Of a stretch of 35,444 nucleotides of DNA, positions 1-8,219 are shown in pieces; positions within the stretch are counted from its first letter, which is position 1, and every line of letters starts with the position of its first letter. The notes beneath the pieces were generated by a model. That model had not been told where the DNA came from and did not search any database. It saw nothing but the letters and a program-made list of their open reading frames with translations. The position numbers and the translations under genes were made by a program. The stretch spans positions 1-35,444 of the forward strand of contig VBEE01000063.1 of NCBI GenBank assembly GCA_005881715.1, written 5' to 3'. The stretch comes from Chloroflexota bacterium. Lineage in GTDB: Bacteria; Chloroflexota; Dormibacteria; CF-121.

Positions 1-201
1 GGCGCGGTGCAGGCCTATCTAAGCCAGACTGCGGATCCGCAGCCGTGCCCATCCGCGCTGCCGCCGGGCTATGCTGCATTTGTCAGCGTCAGCAACGGTG
101 CGCCGCAGGTCTGCACCGGCGGCACGGGCCACAACTCGTGGTACGGCGCCGGTCAGGTCGATGCCCTAAACGCAGTCACGCATACGACATCGTCGAAGTA
201 G
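1..201 (+). CDS. C-terminal end of a probable subtilisin-family (S8) serine protease, partial
   Basis: The reading frame is open from the first base of the window, so the listed ATG at 7 is internal and the gene begins upstream. The 66 visible residues end in a segment of the form WYGAGQVDALNAV, which resembles the last conserved helix of subtilases, where a Gly-x-Gly-x-Val-Asp-Ala motif closes the catalytic domain. Two cysteines (PQPCP, QVCTGG) could form a disulfide in a secreted protein. The catalytic Asp, His and Ser are outside the window, so the family call rests on this tail alone. A strong intrinsic terminator follows the stop codon. Sure that it is coding; moderately sure of the family. 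Confidence 0.6.
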   Translation, partial: GAVQAYLSQTADPQPCPSALPPGYAAFVSVSNGAPQVCTGGTGHNSWYGAGQVDALNAVTHTTSSK

Positions 202-213
202 GCGACTCGCGAG

Positions 214-247
214 AACGGCCGGGCCCGCGCCCGGCCGTTTCTTTTTC
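214..247 (+). terminator. Rho-independent terminator of the protease-like gene
   Basis: A perfect 11-bp stem (AACGGCCGGGC / GCCCGGCCGTT) with a 4-nt CCGC loop is followed by TCTTTTTCT. It begins 13 nt after the stop codon of the upstream plus-strand gene. The T-rich tract lies only on the plus side, so it serves the plus-strand transcript and not the convergent response-regulator gene. Confidence 0.9.
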
Positions 248-639
248 TAGGCGATCTTTGCCTGCGGTTCAGCCGGTCCGACGTAGTGGTCGGCCACGGC
301 GATCAGCTCGTCGAGCTCGTAGGGCTTGGTGAGGCACTCGGCGCAGCCGGCGGCGATCGCCGTCTCTCGATCCCCGACCATCGCGTGGGCGGTGATGGCA
401 ACCACCGGGATCTGCGCCAGCGCGGGGTCGGCTTTGAGCGCTCGAGTGGCCTCCCAGCCGTTCATCTCCGGCAGCGAAAGATCCATCAGGATCAAGCCCG
501 GCTTGAGCGCGGCAGCCATCGCTACCGCGGCTCGGCCGTTTGGCGCGGACTCACAGATAAAGCCGCGTGAGCGCAGGATTTTGAGCGCCATCTTTTGCAT
601 CGTCGGGTCGTCTTCAACCACGAGGATCAGTTGACTCAT
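247..639 (-). CDS. Stand-alone response regulator receiver protein (CheY/DivK-like)
   Basis: A 130-residue protein made of one receiver domain. The acidic pocket (VVEDD, residues 8-11), phospho-acceptor Asp53 (LILMDLSLPEMNG), the Thr/Ala switch segment (AITAHAM) and Lys105 (TKPY) are all present, so it should be phosphorylatable. It has no output domain and probably acts by protein contacts or as a phosphorelay shuttle. Its ATG overlaps the stop of the hybrid kinase gene (ATGA), so the two are co-transcribed and translationally coupled, and the kinase is the likely phosphodonor. The C-terminal 15 residues are a short tail without a recognised domain. Confidence 0.93.
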   Translation of the reverse strand: MSQLILVVEDDPTMQKMALKILRSRGFICESAPNGRAAVAMAAALKPGLILMDLSLPEMNGWEATRALKADPALAQIPVVAITAHAMVGDRETAIAAGCAECLTKPYELDELIAVADHYVGPAEPQAKIA

Positions 640-3347
640 GCGGCAGCTCCTTGCGTTTTACTCTGACCAAGCAGCTGGCGAACCGCATTGGTCAGGCCCT
701 CCGGTTCGATCGATCCCTTCGCCACGAATCGTTGAATGTGACCATTCAGCGTCAGCACGTCTTCCGCGGTCAGCTCTTTTGCGCTGACGATCATCACCGG
801 GATGTTGGTCGCTGCCGGCAGGGCCCGCATCCGCGCCACCATCTCGAAGCCACTCATCCCGGGCATCATCAAGTCGAGCAGCACGAGATCGGGCGGTGAT
901 TGGGTGACCAGAGCCATCGCCTCATCACCGCTCGCCGCAGGAACGACGGTGGCGTGCTCCTCTTTGAGGATCTTGGTCAGCATGGCGCGGGCCTCGGGAT
1001 CATCGTCGACGACCAGCACCCGCTTGCCATCGAGCTGGGGCAGCAGCCGGTGGATCTTGGCGATCAAGGCGCCGCGGTCGTAGGGCTTGCCCAGGTAGTC
1101 GGACGCGCCGAGCGCAAAGACCAGCCGCTGATCCTCCACGATGGTGACCACCAGCACCGGGATGCCCGCCGTCTCCGGATCTTCCTTCAACTTCTCGAGC
1201 ACCCACCAGCCGGAGGCGTCCGGCATCATGATGTCCAGCGTGATCAACATCGGCCGGCTTTCACGCGCCAGTTGCAATGCATCGGTGGCGTTGGAGGCTT
1301 GCACCGTCTTCCAGCCCTCCTGTTCCAGGTGCCGGGAAATCAGCTGCCGGACGCTCGGGTCGTCGTCCACCACCAGGATCGCGGTGCCCGGCAGGCCCTG
1401 ATTGGGACGGCGGAGCGGCCGGCGCTGAAGCGAGGTCACGGCGCCCTGGCCGGTGGCCCAGGCTGGCACGGTGAAGGTGAAGATACTGCCCTTGCCTGGT
1501 TCGCTGCTGACCGTGATCGCGCCACCGTGCATCTCGACCAGCTTGCGGACGATGCTCAGGCCCAGCCCGGTGCCGCCGTGCCGTCGGGTGCTGCTCCCGT
1601 CTCCCTGGACGAACTCTTCGAAGATCACCCGCTGCGAATCAGCCGAGATCCCGATGCCGGTGTCCTTGACGGCGATCCGGACCATGCGGCCCGATGGCTG
1701 AGCGATGACTTCGATGTGACCGCGCTCCGTGAATTTGACGGCGTTGGACAGCAGGTTGATCAGGACCTGCTTGAGGCGGGCGGCATCGCCCTCGACCGCC
1801 GGCAAGCCGGGCGCGAATCGGGTTTCGATGCGAAGCCCCTTTTCCTGGGCGAGCGGGCTGATGCTCTCCAGGATCGACGTGATCAGCCCCGGCAGCTCGA
1901 CGCGCTCCAGCGTCAGCTCCATCTTGCCGGCCTCGATCTTGCTCAGATCGAGAATCTGGTTGATCAGCGCGAGGAGCGACTGTCCGCTCTTGTTCACTTG
2001 CAAAATATCCTGCTGCTGTTCCTCGCTCATTTGCCCGTCGATCCCGTCGAGAAGGATCTGCGAGAAGCCGATGATGGCGGACAGCGGGGTGCGGAGCTCG
2101 TGCGAGACGTTGGCCAGGAACTCCGACTTCAGCTTGTTGGCTCGGGCAAGTTCCTGGTTGGCTGCCTGCAGTTCGGACGTTCGTTGGGAGACCTTGTCCT
2201 CGAGCGTCAGATAGGCGCCACTGAGCTGGCGGACCATCTGATTGAACGTGTGCGCTAGCGCCCGCAACTCCTTGGCGGCGAAGCGCTCGCGAACCGTGAC
2301 CGGCGTGACGAAATCACCCTGGGCGATGCGGCCCGCGGCACGGGTCAGCTCGTCCACCGGCCGGGTGATCCAGGCGGCCGCCAGGAAGCCCAACACCAGG
2401 GCCAGGACGATCGCTACCAGCAGCCACTCGACGGTACTCACGATCAACGGCGTCAACTCCGTTCGCAGCTCGGCAACAGGCTGCGAGACCCAGACCTTCC
2501 ATGCGACCACTGGCACCGTGGCATACCCGGCGGCTCGCGGGACGTTGCCATCGAGGTCGGTGTACCAACTGACGCCGGTTTCCTGCCCGAGCGACTGCTG
2601 AAAGATCGCGGAGGACGATAGGTCTTTTGCCTCCACTCGCCAGTCCTCGCGGGGATGAGCGATGACGCGACCGCGTCGGTCGACCACGACAGCCTGGCCG
2701 GATGCACCAATCCGGCTGTAGTTGGACAGGCGCTGGACTTCGGAGAGGTCCACCGTTCCAGCGAGAAACCCGATGAGGTTGCGCTGGGCGTCGAGGATTG
2801 GAACCGCGATCACGACGGCGGCGACGCTGGCGTCGCCGCGAGAACGAATCACGTCCGAGTATTTGGGTCCGATTCGCCGGGTGTTGAGCACGTCTTTGAC
2901 GTAGTTCCAGACGCTGTAATCGACCCCGACGCCGGCTGGCGGCGCCGCGGCCACCGCACGCCCGGCCAGGTTGCCGACGTAGAGCTGCAGCATCGCCGGC
3001 TGAGCAGAGTGCGCGGCGGCGAGCTCCTGGTTCAGGTGCGTCGCGTTGAAGCCGGCGTCGTTCAGGCGGGCGATACTGGAGTCGTTATCCGACGCGATTT
3101 GCGAAGCTGTGCTCTGCAAGGCCGAGGTCTGATCCAGGAGATAGCCATAGATCGCCTGGGCGAGACTTTCCGCCATGGGCTCGTGCTTCTGCTGGATGCT
3201 CTCGTTCTGGGTGCCGAACAGCGCGGAGAGGCGCTGGGCGCCAAAGAAGATCAGGGGGCCGACCCCGACCATCAGGAAACCGACACTGATATACCAGCGC
3301 AGGCTGTGGATCGAGGCGCGGCCGCCATTGGTCGAAGGCGAGCCCAC
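636..3347 (-). CDS. Membrane hybrid sensor histidine kinase with Cache-like sensor, HAMP and two receiver domains
   Basis: A 903-residue sensor kinase. It has a transmembrane helix at about 17-37, an extracellular double-Cache-like sensor at about 50-300 (ending in the dCache-type PVVAWKVWVSQP), a second helix at about 301-328, HAMP at about 329-380 and a coiled coil. The HisKA domain carries phospho-acceptor His416 (NVSHELRTP), and the HATPase has N box NLLSNAVKF, DTGIGIS and GGTGLGLS. Two receiver domains follow, with Asp705 and Asp825. Both receivers keep an acidic DDD pocket; the first has Lys in GKPY, the second in AKGS. The start is GTG at 3347, with no in-frame ATG that keeps the first helix. 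It should autophosphorylate and relay to its own receivers and probably to the coupled receiver protein. The ligand cannot be told from sequence. Confidence 0.95.
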   Translation of the reverse strand: MGSPSTNGGRASIHSLRWYISVGFLMVGVGPLIFFGAQRLSALFGTQNESIQQKHEPMAESLAQAIYGYLLDQTSALQSTASQIASDNDSSIARLNDAGFNATHLNQELAAAHSAQPAMLQLYVGNLAGRAVAAAPPAGVGVDYSVWNYVKDVLNTRRIGPKYSDVIRSRGDASVAAVVIAVPILDAQRNLIGFLAGTVDLSEVQRLSNYSRIGASGQAVVVDRRGRVIAHPREDWRVEAKDLSSSAIFQQSLGQETGVSWYTDLDGNVPRAAGYATVPVVAWKVWVSQPVAELRTELTPLIVSTVEWLLVAIVLALVLGFLAAAWITRPVDELTRAAGRIAQGDFVTPVTVRERFAAKELRALAHTFNQMVRQLSGAYLTLEDKVSQRTSELQAANQELARANKLKSEFLANVSHELRTPLSAIIGFSQILLDGIDGQMSEEQQQDILQVNKSGQSLLALINQILDLSKIEAGKMELTLERVELPGLITSILESISPLAQEKGLRIETRFAPGLPAVEGDAARLKQVLINLLSNAVKFTERGHIEVIAQPSGRMVRIAVKDTGIGISADSQRVIFEEFVQGDGSSTRRHGGTGLGLSIVRKLVEMHGGAITVSSEPGKGSIFTFTVPAWATGQGAVTSLQRRPLRRPNQGLPGTAILVVDDDPSVRQLISRHLEQEGWKTVQASNATDALQLARESRPMLITLDIMMPDASGWWVLEKLKEDPETAGIPVLVVTIVEDQRLVFALGASDYLGKPYDRGALIAKIHRLLPQLDGKRVLVVDDDPEARAMLTKILKEEHATVVPAASGDEAMALVTQSPPDLVLLDLMMPGMSGFEMVARMRALPAATNIPVMIVSAKELTAEDVLTLNGHIQRFVAKGSIEPEGLTNAVRQLLGQSKTQGAAA

Positions 3348-3403
3348 ATCGCAGTAACGGGTCGATCACTCCAACTTTGCGCCGCCCTTCGTTACCCGAC
3401 CGT

Positions 3404-3409
3404 TACGCT
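3404..3409 (+). promoter_or_regulatory. Candidate leaderless -10 box for nth
   Basis: TACGCT fits TANNNT and ends 8 nt before ATG 3418. There is no Shine-Dalgarno sequence, so the ATG may be at or next to the 5' end of the mRNA. This favours ATG 3418 over the track's TTG 3409, which would overlap the box. Confidence 0.45.
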
Positions 3410-3417
3410 TGAGCCTT

Positions 3418-4158
3418 ATGGCAGGGCTAAGAGCCAAAGACCGCGCGCGCCTCGCTGTCGACCGGCTGAAGGCCATCTACCCGGCCGCCTCCGAGCTCGA
3501 ACACCGCAACGCGTTCCAGATGCTGATCGCGACCATCCTGTCGGCGCAGACCACCGATCGATCGGTCAATTCCGTGACGCCGGCGTTATTCGCCAGGTAT
3601 CCCGATGCCGCCGCGCTGGCGCATGCCAATCCCCAGGCGGTGGAGGCCATGATCAAGCCCACCGGGTTTTTCCACGTCAAGGCAAAAACCATCATCGCCT
3701 GCAGTGCGGCCCTGGTGGAGAAGTTTGGCGGTGAGGTGCCGCCCCGGATCGAGGATCTGGTCACCTTGCCCGGCGTCGGCAGGAAGACCGCCAACGTTGT
3801 GCTTGGTGTGGCGTTCGGCATCCCGGGATTCGCCGTCGACACCCACGTCACCCGGCTCACCCGGCGGCTTCGCCTGACCAAGAGCACAGATCCCGTCAGG
3901 ATTGAAGCGGACGTGACCAAGCTGATCCCGGCTTCCGAGTGGACCGGCTTCAGCCTGCGGCTGATCCTGCACGGCCGCCGGGTCTGCGTCGCCCGGGCAC
4001 CCCGCTGCCCGGAATGCGTCATGAACGATTTCTGTCCGTCGTCGACAGTGCGAGCCAAACGGTCGCGCCCATTGACGGCGCCGGTAGCGGGCGTAAAGTT
4101 GGGGCATGGCCGAGGGACTGCCGCCAAGCGCCCCGGTCGCGCAGGCGCCCGCCGCTAG
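3418..4158 (+). CDS. nth: Endonuclease III (DNA glycosylase/AP lyase)
   Basis: A 246-residue protein counted from ATG 3418. It excises oxidised pyrimidines and cleaves the abasic site in base-excision repair. The helix-hairpin-helix LPGVGRKTANV carries the catalytic lysine (residue 123). The catalytic aspartate is in VDTHVTR (about residue 141); both sit 3 residues beyond the E. coli positions. A C-x6-C-x2-C-x5-C cluster motif near the C-terminus binds [4Fe-4S]. About 35 extra basic residues follow the last cysteine, giving a longer tail than usual. The 3' end overlaps the start of the next gene by 53 nt in another frame, so either the tail or the overlap is unusual. The function is certain. 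Confidence 0.96.
   Translation: MAGLRAKDRARLAVDRLKAIYPAASELEHRNAFQMLIATILSAQTTDRSVNSVTPALFARYPDAAALAHANPQAVEAMIKPTGFFHVKAKTIIACSAALVEKFGGEVPPRIEDLVTLPGVGRKTANVVLGVAFGIPGFAVDTHVTRLTRRLRLTKSTDPVRIEADVTKLIPASEWTGFSLRLILHGRRVCVARAPRCPECVMNDFCPSSTVRAKRSRPLTAPVAGVKLGHGRGTAAKRPGRAGARR
4094..4099 (+). promoter_or_regulatory. Candidate leaderless -10 box for the 4106 membrane protein gene
   Basis: TAAAGT fits TANNNT and ends exactly 6 nt before ATG 4106, with no Shine-Dalgarno. It lies inside the 3' end of nth. Confidence 0.5.
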
Positions 4159-4714
4159 TCAGACGCCGGTTCGGCCACGGCGTCAGTCGACCATTCTTGG
4201 CGGGTTGCTGGTCCTGATCGGGGCGATCCTGCTGATCGGCCAGTTCGTTCGGATCGACATCGGCCACTACGGCTGGCCCTTCTTTGTGATCGCCCCTGGC
4301 GTGCTGCTCATCGTCGTGGGGCTGGCAGCCCGCGGCGCCGTGAGCGAGGGGCTGGCGATCACCGGCAGCATCATCGCGGTGTCAGGGCTGATCCTCCTCT
4401 ACCAGAACTCGACGGACCACTTTGAAAGCTGGGCCTACGCCTGGGCCCTGGTGTTCCCCGGGGCGATCGGTGTTGGCATGATCCTCTACGGCCTGACCGC
4501 CGGTCGGCCGGGCAACCTCCGCGCCGGGACCCGCCTGGTGGGGATCGCGGGGGTCCTCTTCCTGCTGGGCGCCGCGTTCTTCGAAGGGGTGATCGGCATC
4601 GGCGGCTACCAGTTCAACCAGACCGCGGGGATGGCCGTCGGCGCCCTGATCGTTGTGCTGGGCGGCCTCATGCTCATTCTGAATCTGACCTCGGGTCGCC
4701 GGGATTCGCACTGA
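4106..4714 (+). CDS. Small multi-pass membrane protein of unknown function
   Basis: A 202-residue protein. A cytoplasmic Pro/Ala-rich N-terminus of about 28 residues precedes roughly six hydrophobic segments (for example ILGGLLVLIGAILLIG, FFVIAPGVLLIVVGL and GALIVVLGGLMLIL), arranged as repeated helix pairs. No catalytic motif is visible. It resembles small DUF-type membrane proteins often found in Actinobacteria and Chloroflexota, sometimes near cell-envelope genes, but I cannot name a family. ATG 4106 is supported by the TANNNT box 6 nt upstream. It sits between nth and the phosphofructokinase gene on the same strand, with 21 nt to the next start. Confidence 0.85.
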   Translation: MAEGLPPSAPVAQAPAASQTPVRPRRQSTILGGLLVLIGAILLIGQFVRIDIGHYGWPFFVIAPGVLLIVVGLAARGAVSEGLAITGSIIAVSGLILLYQNSTDHFESWAYAWALVFPGAIGVGMILYGLTAGRPGNLRAGTRLVGIAGVLFLLGAAFFEGVIGIGGYQFNQTAGMAVGALIVVLGGLMLILNLTSGRRDSH

Positions 4715-4722
4715 GCGGGTCT

Positions 4723-4728
4723 TAAACT
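4723..4728 (+). promoter_or_regulatory. Candidate leaderless -10 box for the phosphofructokinase gene
   Basis: TAAACT fits TANNNT and ends 7 nt before GTG 4736. No Shine-Dalgarno is present between the box and the start codon. Confidence 0.5.
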
Positions 4729-4735
4729 AAGCGTC

Positions 4736-5779
4736 GTGCGCATCGGCGTTCTGACTGGTGGGGGAGACGCGCCCGGCCTCAATGCCGCCATTCGCGGCGT
4801 GGCCCGTCGCGCCTTTCAACGCGGGTTCCAGGTCACCGGGATCAAGAACGGATGGGCCGGCGTGCAGGGCGCTGGTGACCTCGAAGAGCTGACCACTGCC
4901 TCGGTTCGCGGCATCCTTCCCCTGGGGGGAACGATCCTGGGCACCTCCCGCACCAATCCCCTCAAGGATCCCGGCGGCATCGATCAGGCGATCAGGCTGC
5001 TTCGGGCCAGTCAGGTGGATGGTCTGGTGGCGATCGGCGGCGACGACACGCTGTCGGTTGCGGCCGCGATGAGCGATGCCGGCTATCCGGTCGTTGGGGT
5101 GCCGAAGACGATCGACAACGACCTCTCGGCGACCCAGTTCTGCATCGGCTTCGATACCGCGGTTGGCGTCGTGGTGGAGGCTCTCGATCGATTGCACACC
5201 ACCGCTTCGGCCCATCACCGCGTCATGGTCGTTGAAGTGATGGGCCGGGACACGGGCTGGGTGGCGATGGTCGGTGGCCTGGCGGGCGGTGCCGACATGA
5301 TCATCATTCCGGAGTTCGAGACGAAGCTTGAGGCGGTGGTCGCGCACCTGCACCGGCGGCGCGCCGAGGGGAAAGACTTCAGCATCATCGTGGTGGCGGA
5401 GGGGGTGCGGATGGGTGCGCTCGAGCCGGCGATGGCGGTGGCGGCCACCGCGGAGAAGCGCGACGCGTTCGGTCACGTACGGCTGGCGAAACAAGGGGTG
5501 GGCGACGCGCTGAGCAACCGGATCGAGGAGGCGACTGGCTTCGAGACACGGGTGACCGTCCTGGGGCACCTGCAGCGTGGTGGGTCGCCGTCGCCGGTCG
5601 ATCGGATCTGGGCCACGCGTCTGGGCGTGGCCGCCACGGATCTCTTGGCCGACAAAGAGGCCGGGGTGATTCCGATTCGGCAGGATGGGCAGATCTCCGT
5701 GGTCCCGCTTCGCGACGTCATCGCCGAAACCCGAAAGGTCCCTCGCGAGCTTTACGACCTGCAGCAGGTCTTCGGGTAG
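4736..5779 (+). CDS. pfp: 6-phosphofructokinase, pyrophosphate-dependent type by its signature residues
   Basis: A 347-residue enzyme of the PfkA superfamily that phosphorylates fructose 6-phosphate to fructose 1,6-bisphosphate. Family motifs seen are GVLTGGGDAPGLNA (N-terminus), LGTSR (71), the catalytic TIDND (Asp127) and MGRDTGW. The donor site is diagnostic: residues 101-105 read GGDDT (Asp at 104) and PKTIDND has Lys at 124. In ATP enzymes such as E. coli PfkA both positions are Gly. Asp104 plus Lys124 is the classical signature of the PPi-using form, which can run reversibly in glycolysis and gluconeogenesis. The donor is inferred, not shown. Start GTG 4736 is fixed by MRIGVLTGGG at the expected N-terminus and the TANNNT box. 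It ends 3 bp from the convergent GGDEF gene. Confidence 0.93.
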   Translation: MRIGVLTGGGDAPGLNAAIRGVARRAFQRGFQVTGIKNGWAGVQGAGDLEELTTASVRGILPLGGTILGTSRTNPLKDPGGIDQAIRLLRASQVDGLVAIGGDDTLSVAAAMSDAGYPVVGVPKTIDNDLSATQFCIGFDTAVGVVVEALDRLHTTASAHHRVMVVEVMGRDTGWVAMVGGLAGGADMIIIPEFETKLEAVVAHLHRRRAEGKDFSIIVVAEGVRMGALEPAMAVAATAEKRDAFGHVRLAKQGVGDALSNRIEEATGFETRVTVLGHLQRGGSPSPVDRIWATRLGVAATDLLADKEAGVIPIRQDGQISVVPLRDVIAETRKVPRELYDLQQVFG

Positions 5780-5782
5780 GGC

Positions 5783-8173
5783 TTAACCGGCCTTTCGCTT
5801 TTCCTGGTAGAGCGTGGCGTCGGCCGAAGCTAGCAGCTCCTCGGCGGTGGCGCCGTCGCGGGGAAACGTGGCGACCCCGAGGCTGACGCCGGGGATCTGC
5901 AGCAGCTCGCGGCCGGCCATGAAGCGGTGCCGTGCGATGCCATCCGAGATACGCTGGGGCAGGAGAACAACGAATTCATCGCCGCCGTAGCGGGCCACGA
6001 CGTCCTCGCCGCGAACCGCGTCCATCAGGGCATTGGATACCTCGCGAAGGAGGGCGTCGCCCGCCAGGTGACCGTAAGTGTCGTTGATTCGCTTGAGCTC
6101 GTTGACATCGAGGAAGACAATCGAAAAGCTCTCATCTGCCCCACCCGCGCGAATCACCTCCTGCTGGATCCGCTCCAGGAAAAGCCGCCGGTTATTGAGC
6201 CGCGTCAGCGGATCGTGGCTCGCTTCGCGTTTCAGCGTGTCGTGTAACTGCGCCACCTCGAGGTACGAGGCGAGCTGTGACCCAACCGCCGACATCAACC
6301 CGACATCCGCCTCGGAGAAGGCGTCGACGTGCTGGCTCTCCGCGTTGAGCACGCCGACGACGCGACCGCGGCTGATCAGTGGGAAGGCCAGTTCCGAGTA
6401 AACCTTCTCATCGAGTCCGATGTACCGCGGCTCGGTCTTCACGTCGGCGATGATCTGGGGAACGCCATGCGTGAAGACCCAGCCCGTGATGCCCTGCGCG
6501 GTGGGAATCGTCAGCCCGGTGATGTCAATCGAATAGCCGCTGTGCGCCCCGACGCGGAGCTCATCCCTCTTGTTCCCGGGCAGGAGGATCGACACCATGT
6601 AATAGCCCATCACGTCGCGGATGATATTCACGATTCGGGTCAGCAGGGTATCGAGGTCGAGCACCGCGTTGGTCTCCTGCGCGATGCGATAGATGATGCG
6701 CAGCTCGCGCGAATCGGCGACGCTGAGGATGTCTCTTGGGCCAGCCGGCACGCTGGGCGGTTGGGACCTCATAAGCGAGTCGAGCATCCGCTGATACCAG
6801 GGCGCCTTACTGGAGGCCGCCTCGCGGCACATCGCCGTAAATGACTCGGTGAGCGCCGGGTCGAGGTTGATGCCCGCAAATCGGGTGAGCTCTTGCAAGC
6901 CTTCGTCCACCGTGGTTTCCGTTTTGATCGGGAGATCGTAGGTGACGTTGAAGAAAGCATTGACGATCGAGATGATCCGGGTCTCCGCCGAAATCGCCTC
7001 GCCCTTGAGCCCGTCGGGGTATCCTTCACCGTTGAACCATTCGTGGTGCGCTCGCACCAACGGCGCCAGGTCGGCGAGTGGGGCGAATCGTCCGAGCAGG
7101 TCCGCCGCGACGCCCGGATGCGTCATCATCAGCGCCCGCTCCTCGGAGTCGAGGCGGCCCCGCTTCTTGATGATGCTGTCCGGCAAACTCAACTTGCCCA
7201 GGTCCTGCAGGAGCGCCGCGTAGCGCACTCGTCGCCGGCGCGTCGGGTCGAGCCCGAGGTGCTCGGCGAACCGCTCAGCCAGCTCCGCGTGTTCTCCGGC
7301 GCGGCTATGCAGGGCGTCGCGCAGCTCGATAGCCCCGGCAAGGGCCAGCACGGCGGCCTCCTCCGTCTTGCGCGACTCGTCGAGGAGCCGCGCGGCCTCG
7401 AGCGCCGCGGCCGTCTGGTTGGCGAAGGCCATGACGGCCGGCAGATCGGCCTGGCGCAATCGAGGGCCGACGACCACGATGGCGCCGATCGCCCTGTCGC
7501 CAACCACCAACGGGGCCGCAATCATCGTGCTCATGTGGAGCAGCTCGCTCACCCGACGGGCGTTGGCCGCGACCGTGGGGATCGCCACAGCCATGCGACC
7601 GACCAGCTCGTCAGCGTCAGCGATGTAGTGCGGCCGGAGCGAGGTACAGACGCCCTGGAGGACAGGGGCCCGGTCGAAGGGGATGATCGTGCCGACGGCT
7701 GGCTGTCCCGCCACCTTTTCGAAATCGGTGTCGGGCTCCGTGACCCGTCGAAATGCGCAGCGCAATCCCCTATCGTCCGCAAGCAAAAAGACAAATGTCG
7801 AGAATCCGGCGTCCGCCAGACGCCGGCCGACAACTTCGAAGATCGCGTCCTGCTCGGGGCGCCGGAGCGCCTCGAGTCCGGCTTCTCCCAAGGCGCGTAC
7901 CAGGCTTTCTGTCGGCGAATCCGTCGCCGGTGTGGCGGGAGCCTCGCTTGGCGTCATCGTGGGCAGAAACTGGGTGAACCCCGCCTCGGCCAGCCGCTCC
8001 GGGCGAAAGAACCACACCCGGCCGATCTTCTCGGCCGGCAGCCGGCCGCTCCGCGCCTGGCGCCGAACTACCTCCGGGTGCCTGCGGATGGCCGCCGCCA
8101 CCTCTTCCACCGACAGGAGATGAGGCAGCTTCAGGGCGAGCGGCACCGACGGTTGTGTGACGCGACGTTTCAC
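5783..8173 (-). CDS. HTH - GAF - degenerate HD - GAF - GGDEF protein, probable diguanylate cyclase
   Basis: The ORF track runs to 8725, but its first 184 residues are antisense to the next gene; the best start is GTG 8173, giving 796 residues. Domains: MerR/excisionase-type HTH (about 17-63), GAF-like (about 90-265), HD-type helical domain (about 280-450), GAF (about 485-645) and GGDEF (about 650-796). The GGDEF active site (RYGGDEF, 730-734) is intact and an inhibitory I-site RGED (721-724) lies five residues before it, so it should make c-di-GMP under product inhibition. The HD domain is damaged: HD is QD at 323-324 (LLQDLGK), and the late Asp of the usual DAF motif is Asn (VNAFF). It still keeps HHEWFNGEGYP, suggesting a sensory or binding role. 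It has no membrane segment. It is divergent from a working HD-GYP gene. Confidence 0.9.
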   Translation of the reverse strand: MKRRVTQPSVPLALKLPHLLSVEEVAAAIRRHPEVVRRQARSGRLPAEKIGRVWFFRPERLAEAGFTQFLPTMTPSEAPATPATDSPTESLVRALGEAGLEALRRPEQDAIFEVVGRRLADAGFSTFVFLLADDRGLRCAFRRVTEPDTDFEKVAGQPAVGTIIPFDRAPVLQGVCTSLRPHYIADADELVGRMAVAIPTVAANARRVSELLHMSTMIAAPLVVGDRAIGAIVVVGPRLRQADLPAVMAFANQTAAALEAARLLDESRKTEEAAVLALAGAIELRDALHSRAGEHAELAERFAEHLGLDPTRRRRVRYAALLQDLGKLSLPDSIIKKRGRLDSEERALMMTHPGVAADLLGRFAPLADLAPLVRAHHEWFNGEGYPDGLKGEAISAETRIISIVNAFFNVTYDLPIKTETTVDEGLQELTRFAGINLDPALTESFTAMCREAASSKAPWYQRMLDSLMRSQPPSVPAGPRDILSVADSRELRIIYRIAQETNAVLDLDTLLTRIVNIIRDVMGYYMVSILLPGNKRDELRVGAHSGYSIDITGLTIPTAQGITGWVFTHGVPQIIADVKTEPRYIGLDEKVYSELAFPLISRGRVVGVLNAESQHVDAFSEADVGLMSAVGSQLASYLEVAQLHDTLKREASHDPLTRLNNRRLFLERIQQEVIRAGGADESFSIVFLDVNELKRINDTYGHLAGDALLREVSNALMDAVRGEDVVARYGGDEFVVLLPQRISDGIARHRFMAGRELLQIPGVSLGVATFPRDGATAEELLASADATLYQEKRKAG

Positions 8174-8219
8174 TGCACCCTGCAACGAAGGAAGGTCTTG
8201 CTTCCTACGTCTTATAGCC

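Noticed and set aside
900-2258. 452-aa plus-strand ORF
   Set aside because: Antisense shadow of the hybrid histidine kinase; its translation shows no domain, and the opposite strand has complete kinase motifs.
2655-3734. 359-aa plus-strand ORF
   Set aside because: It spans the antisense of the kinase N-terminus and an off-frame of nth; no family features.
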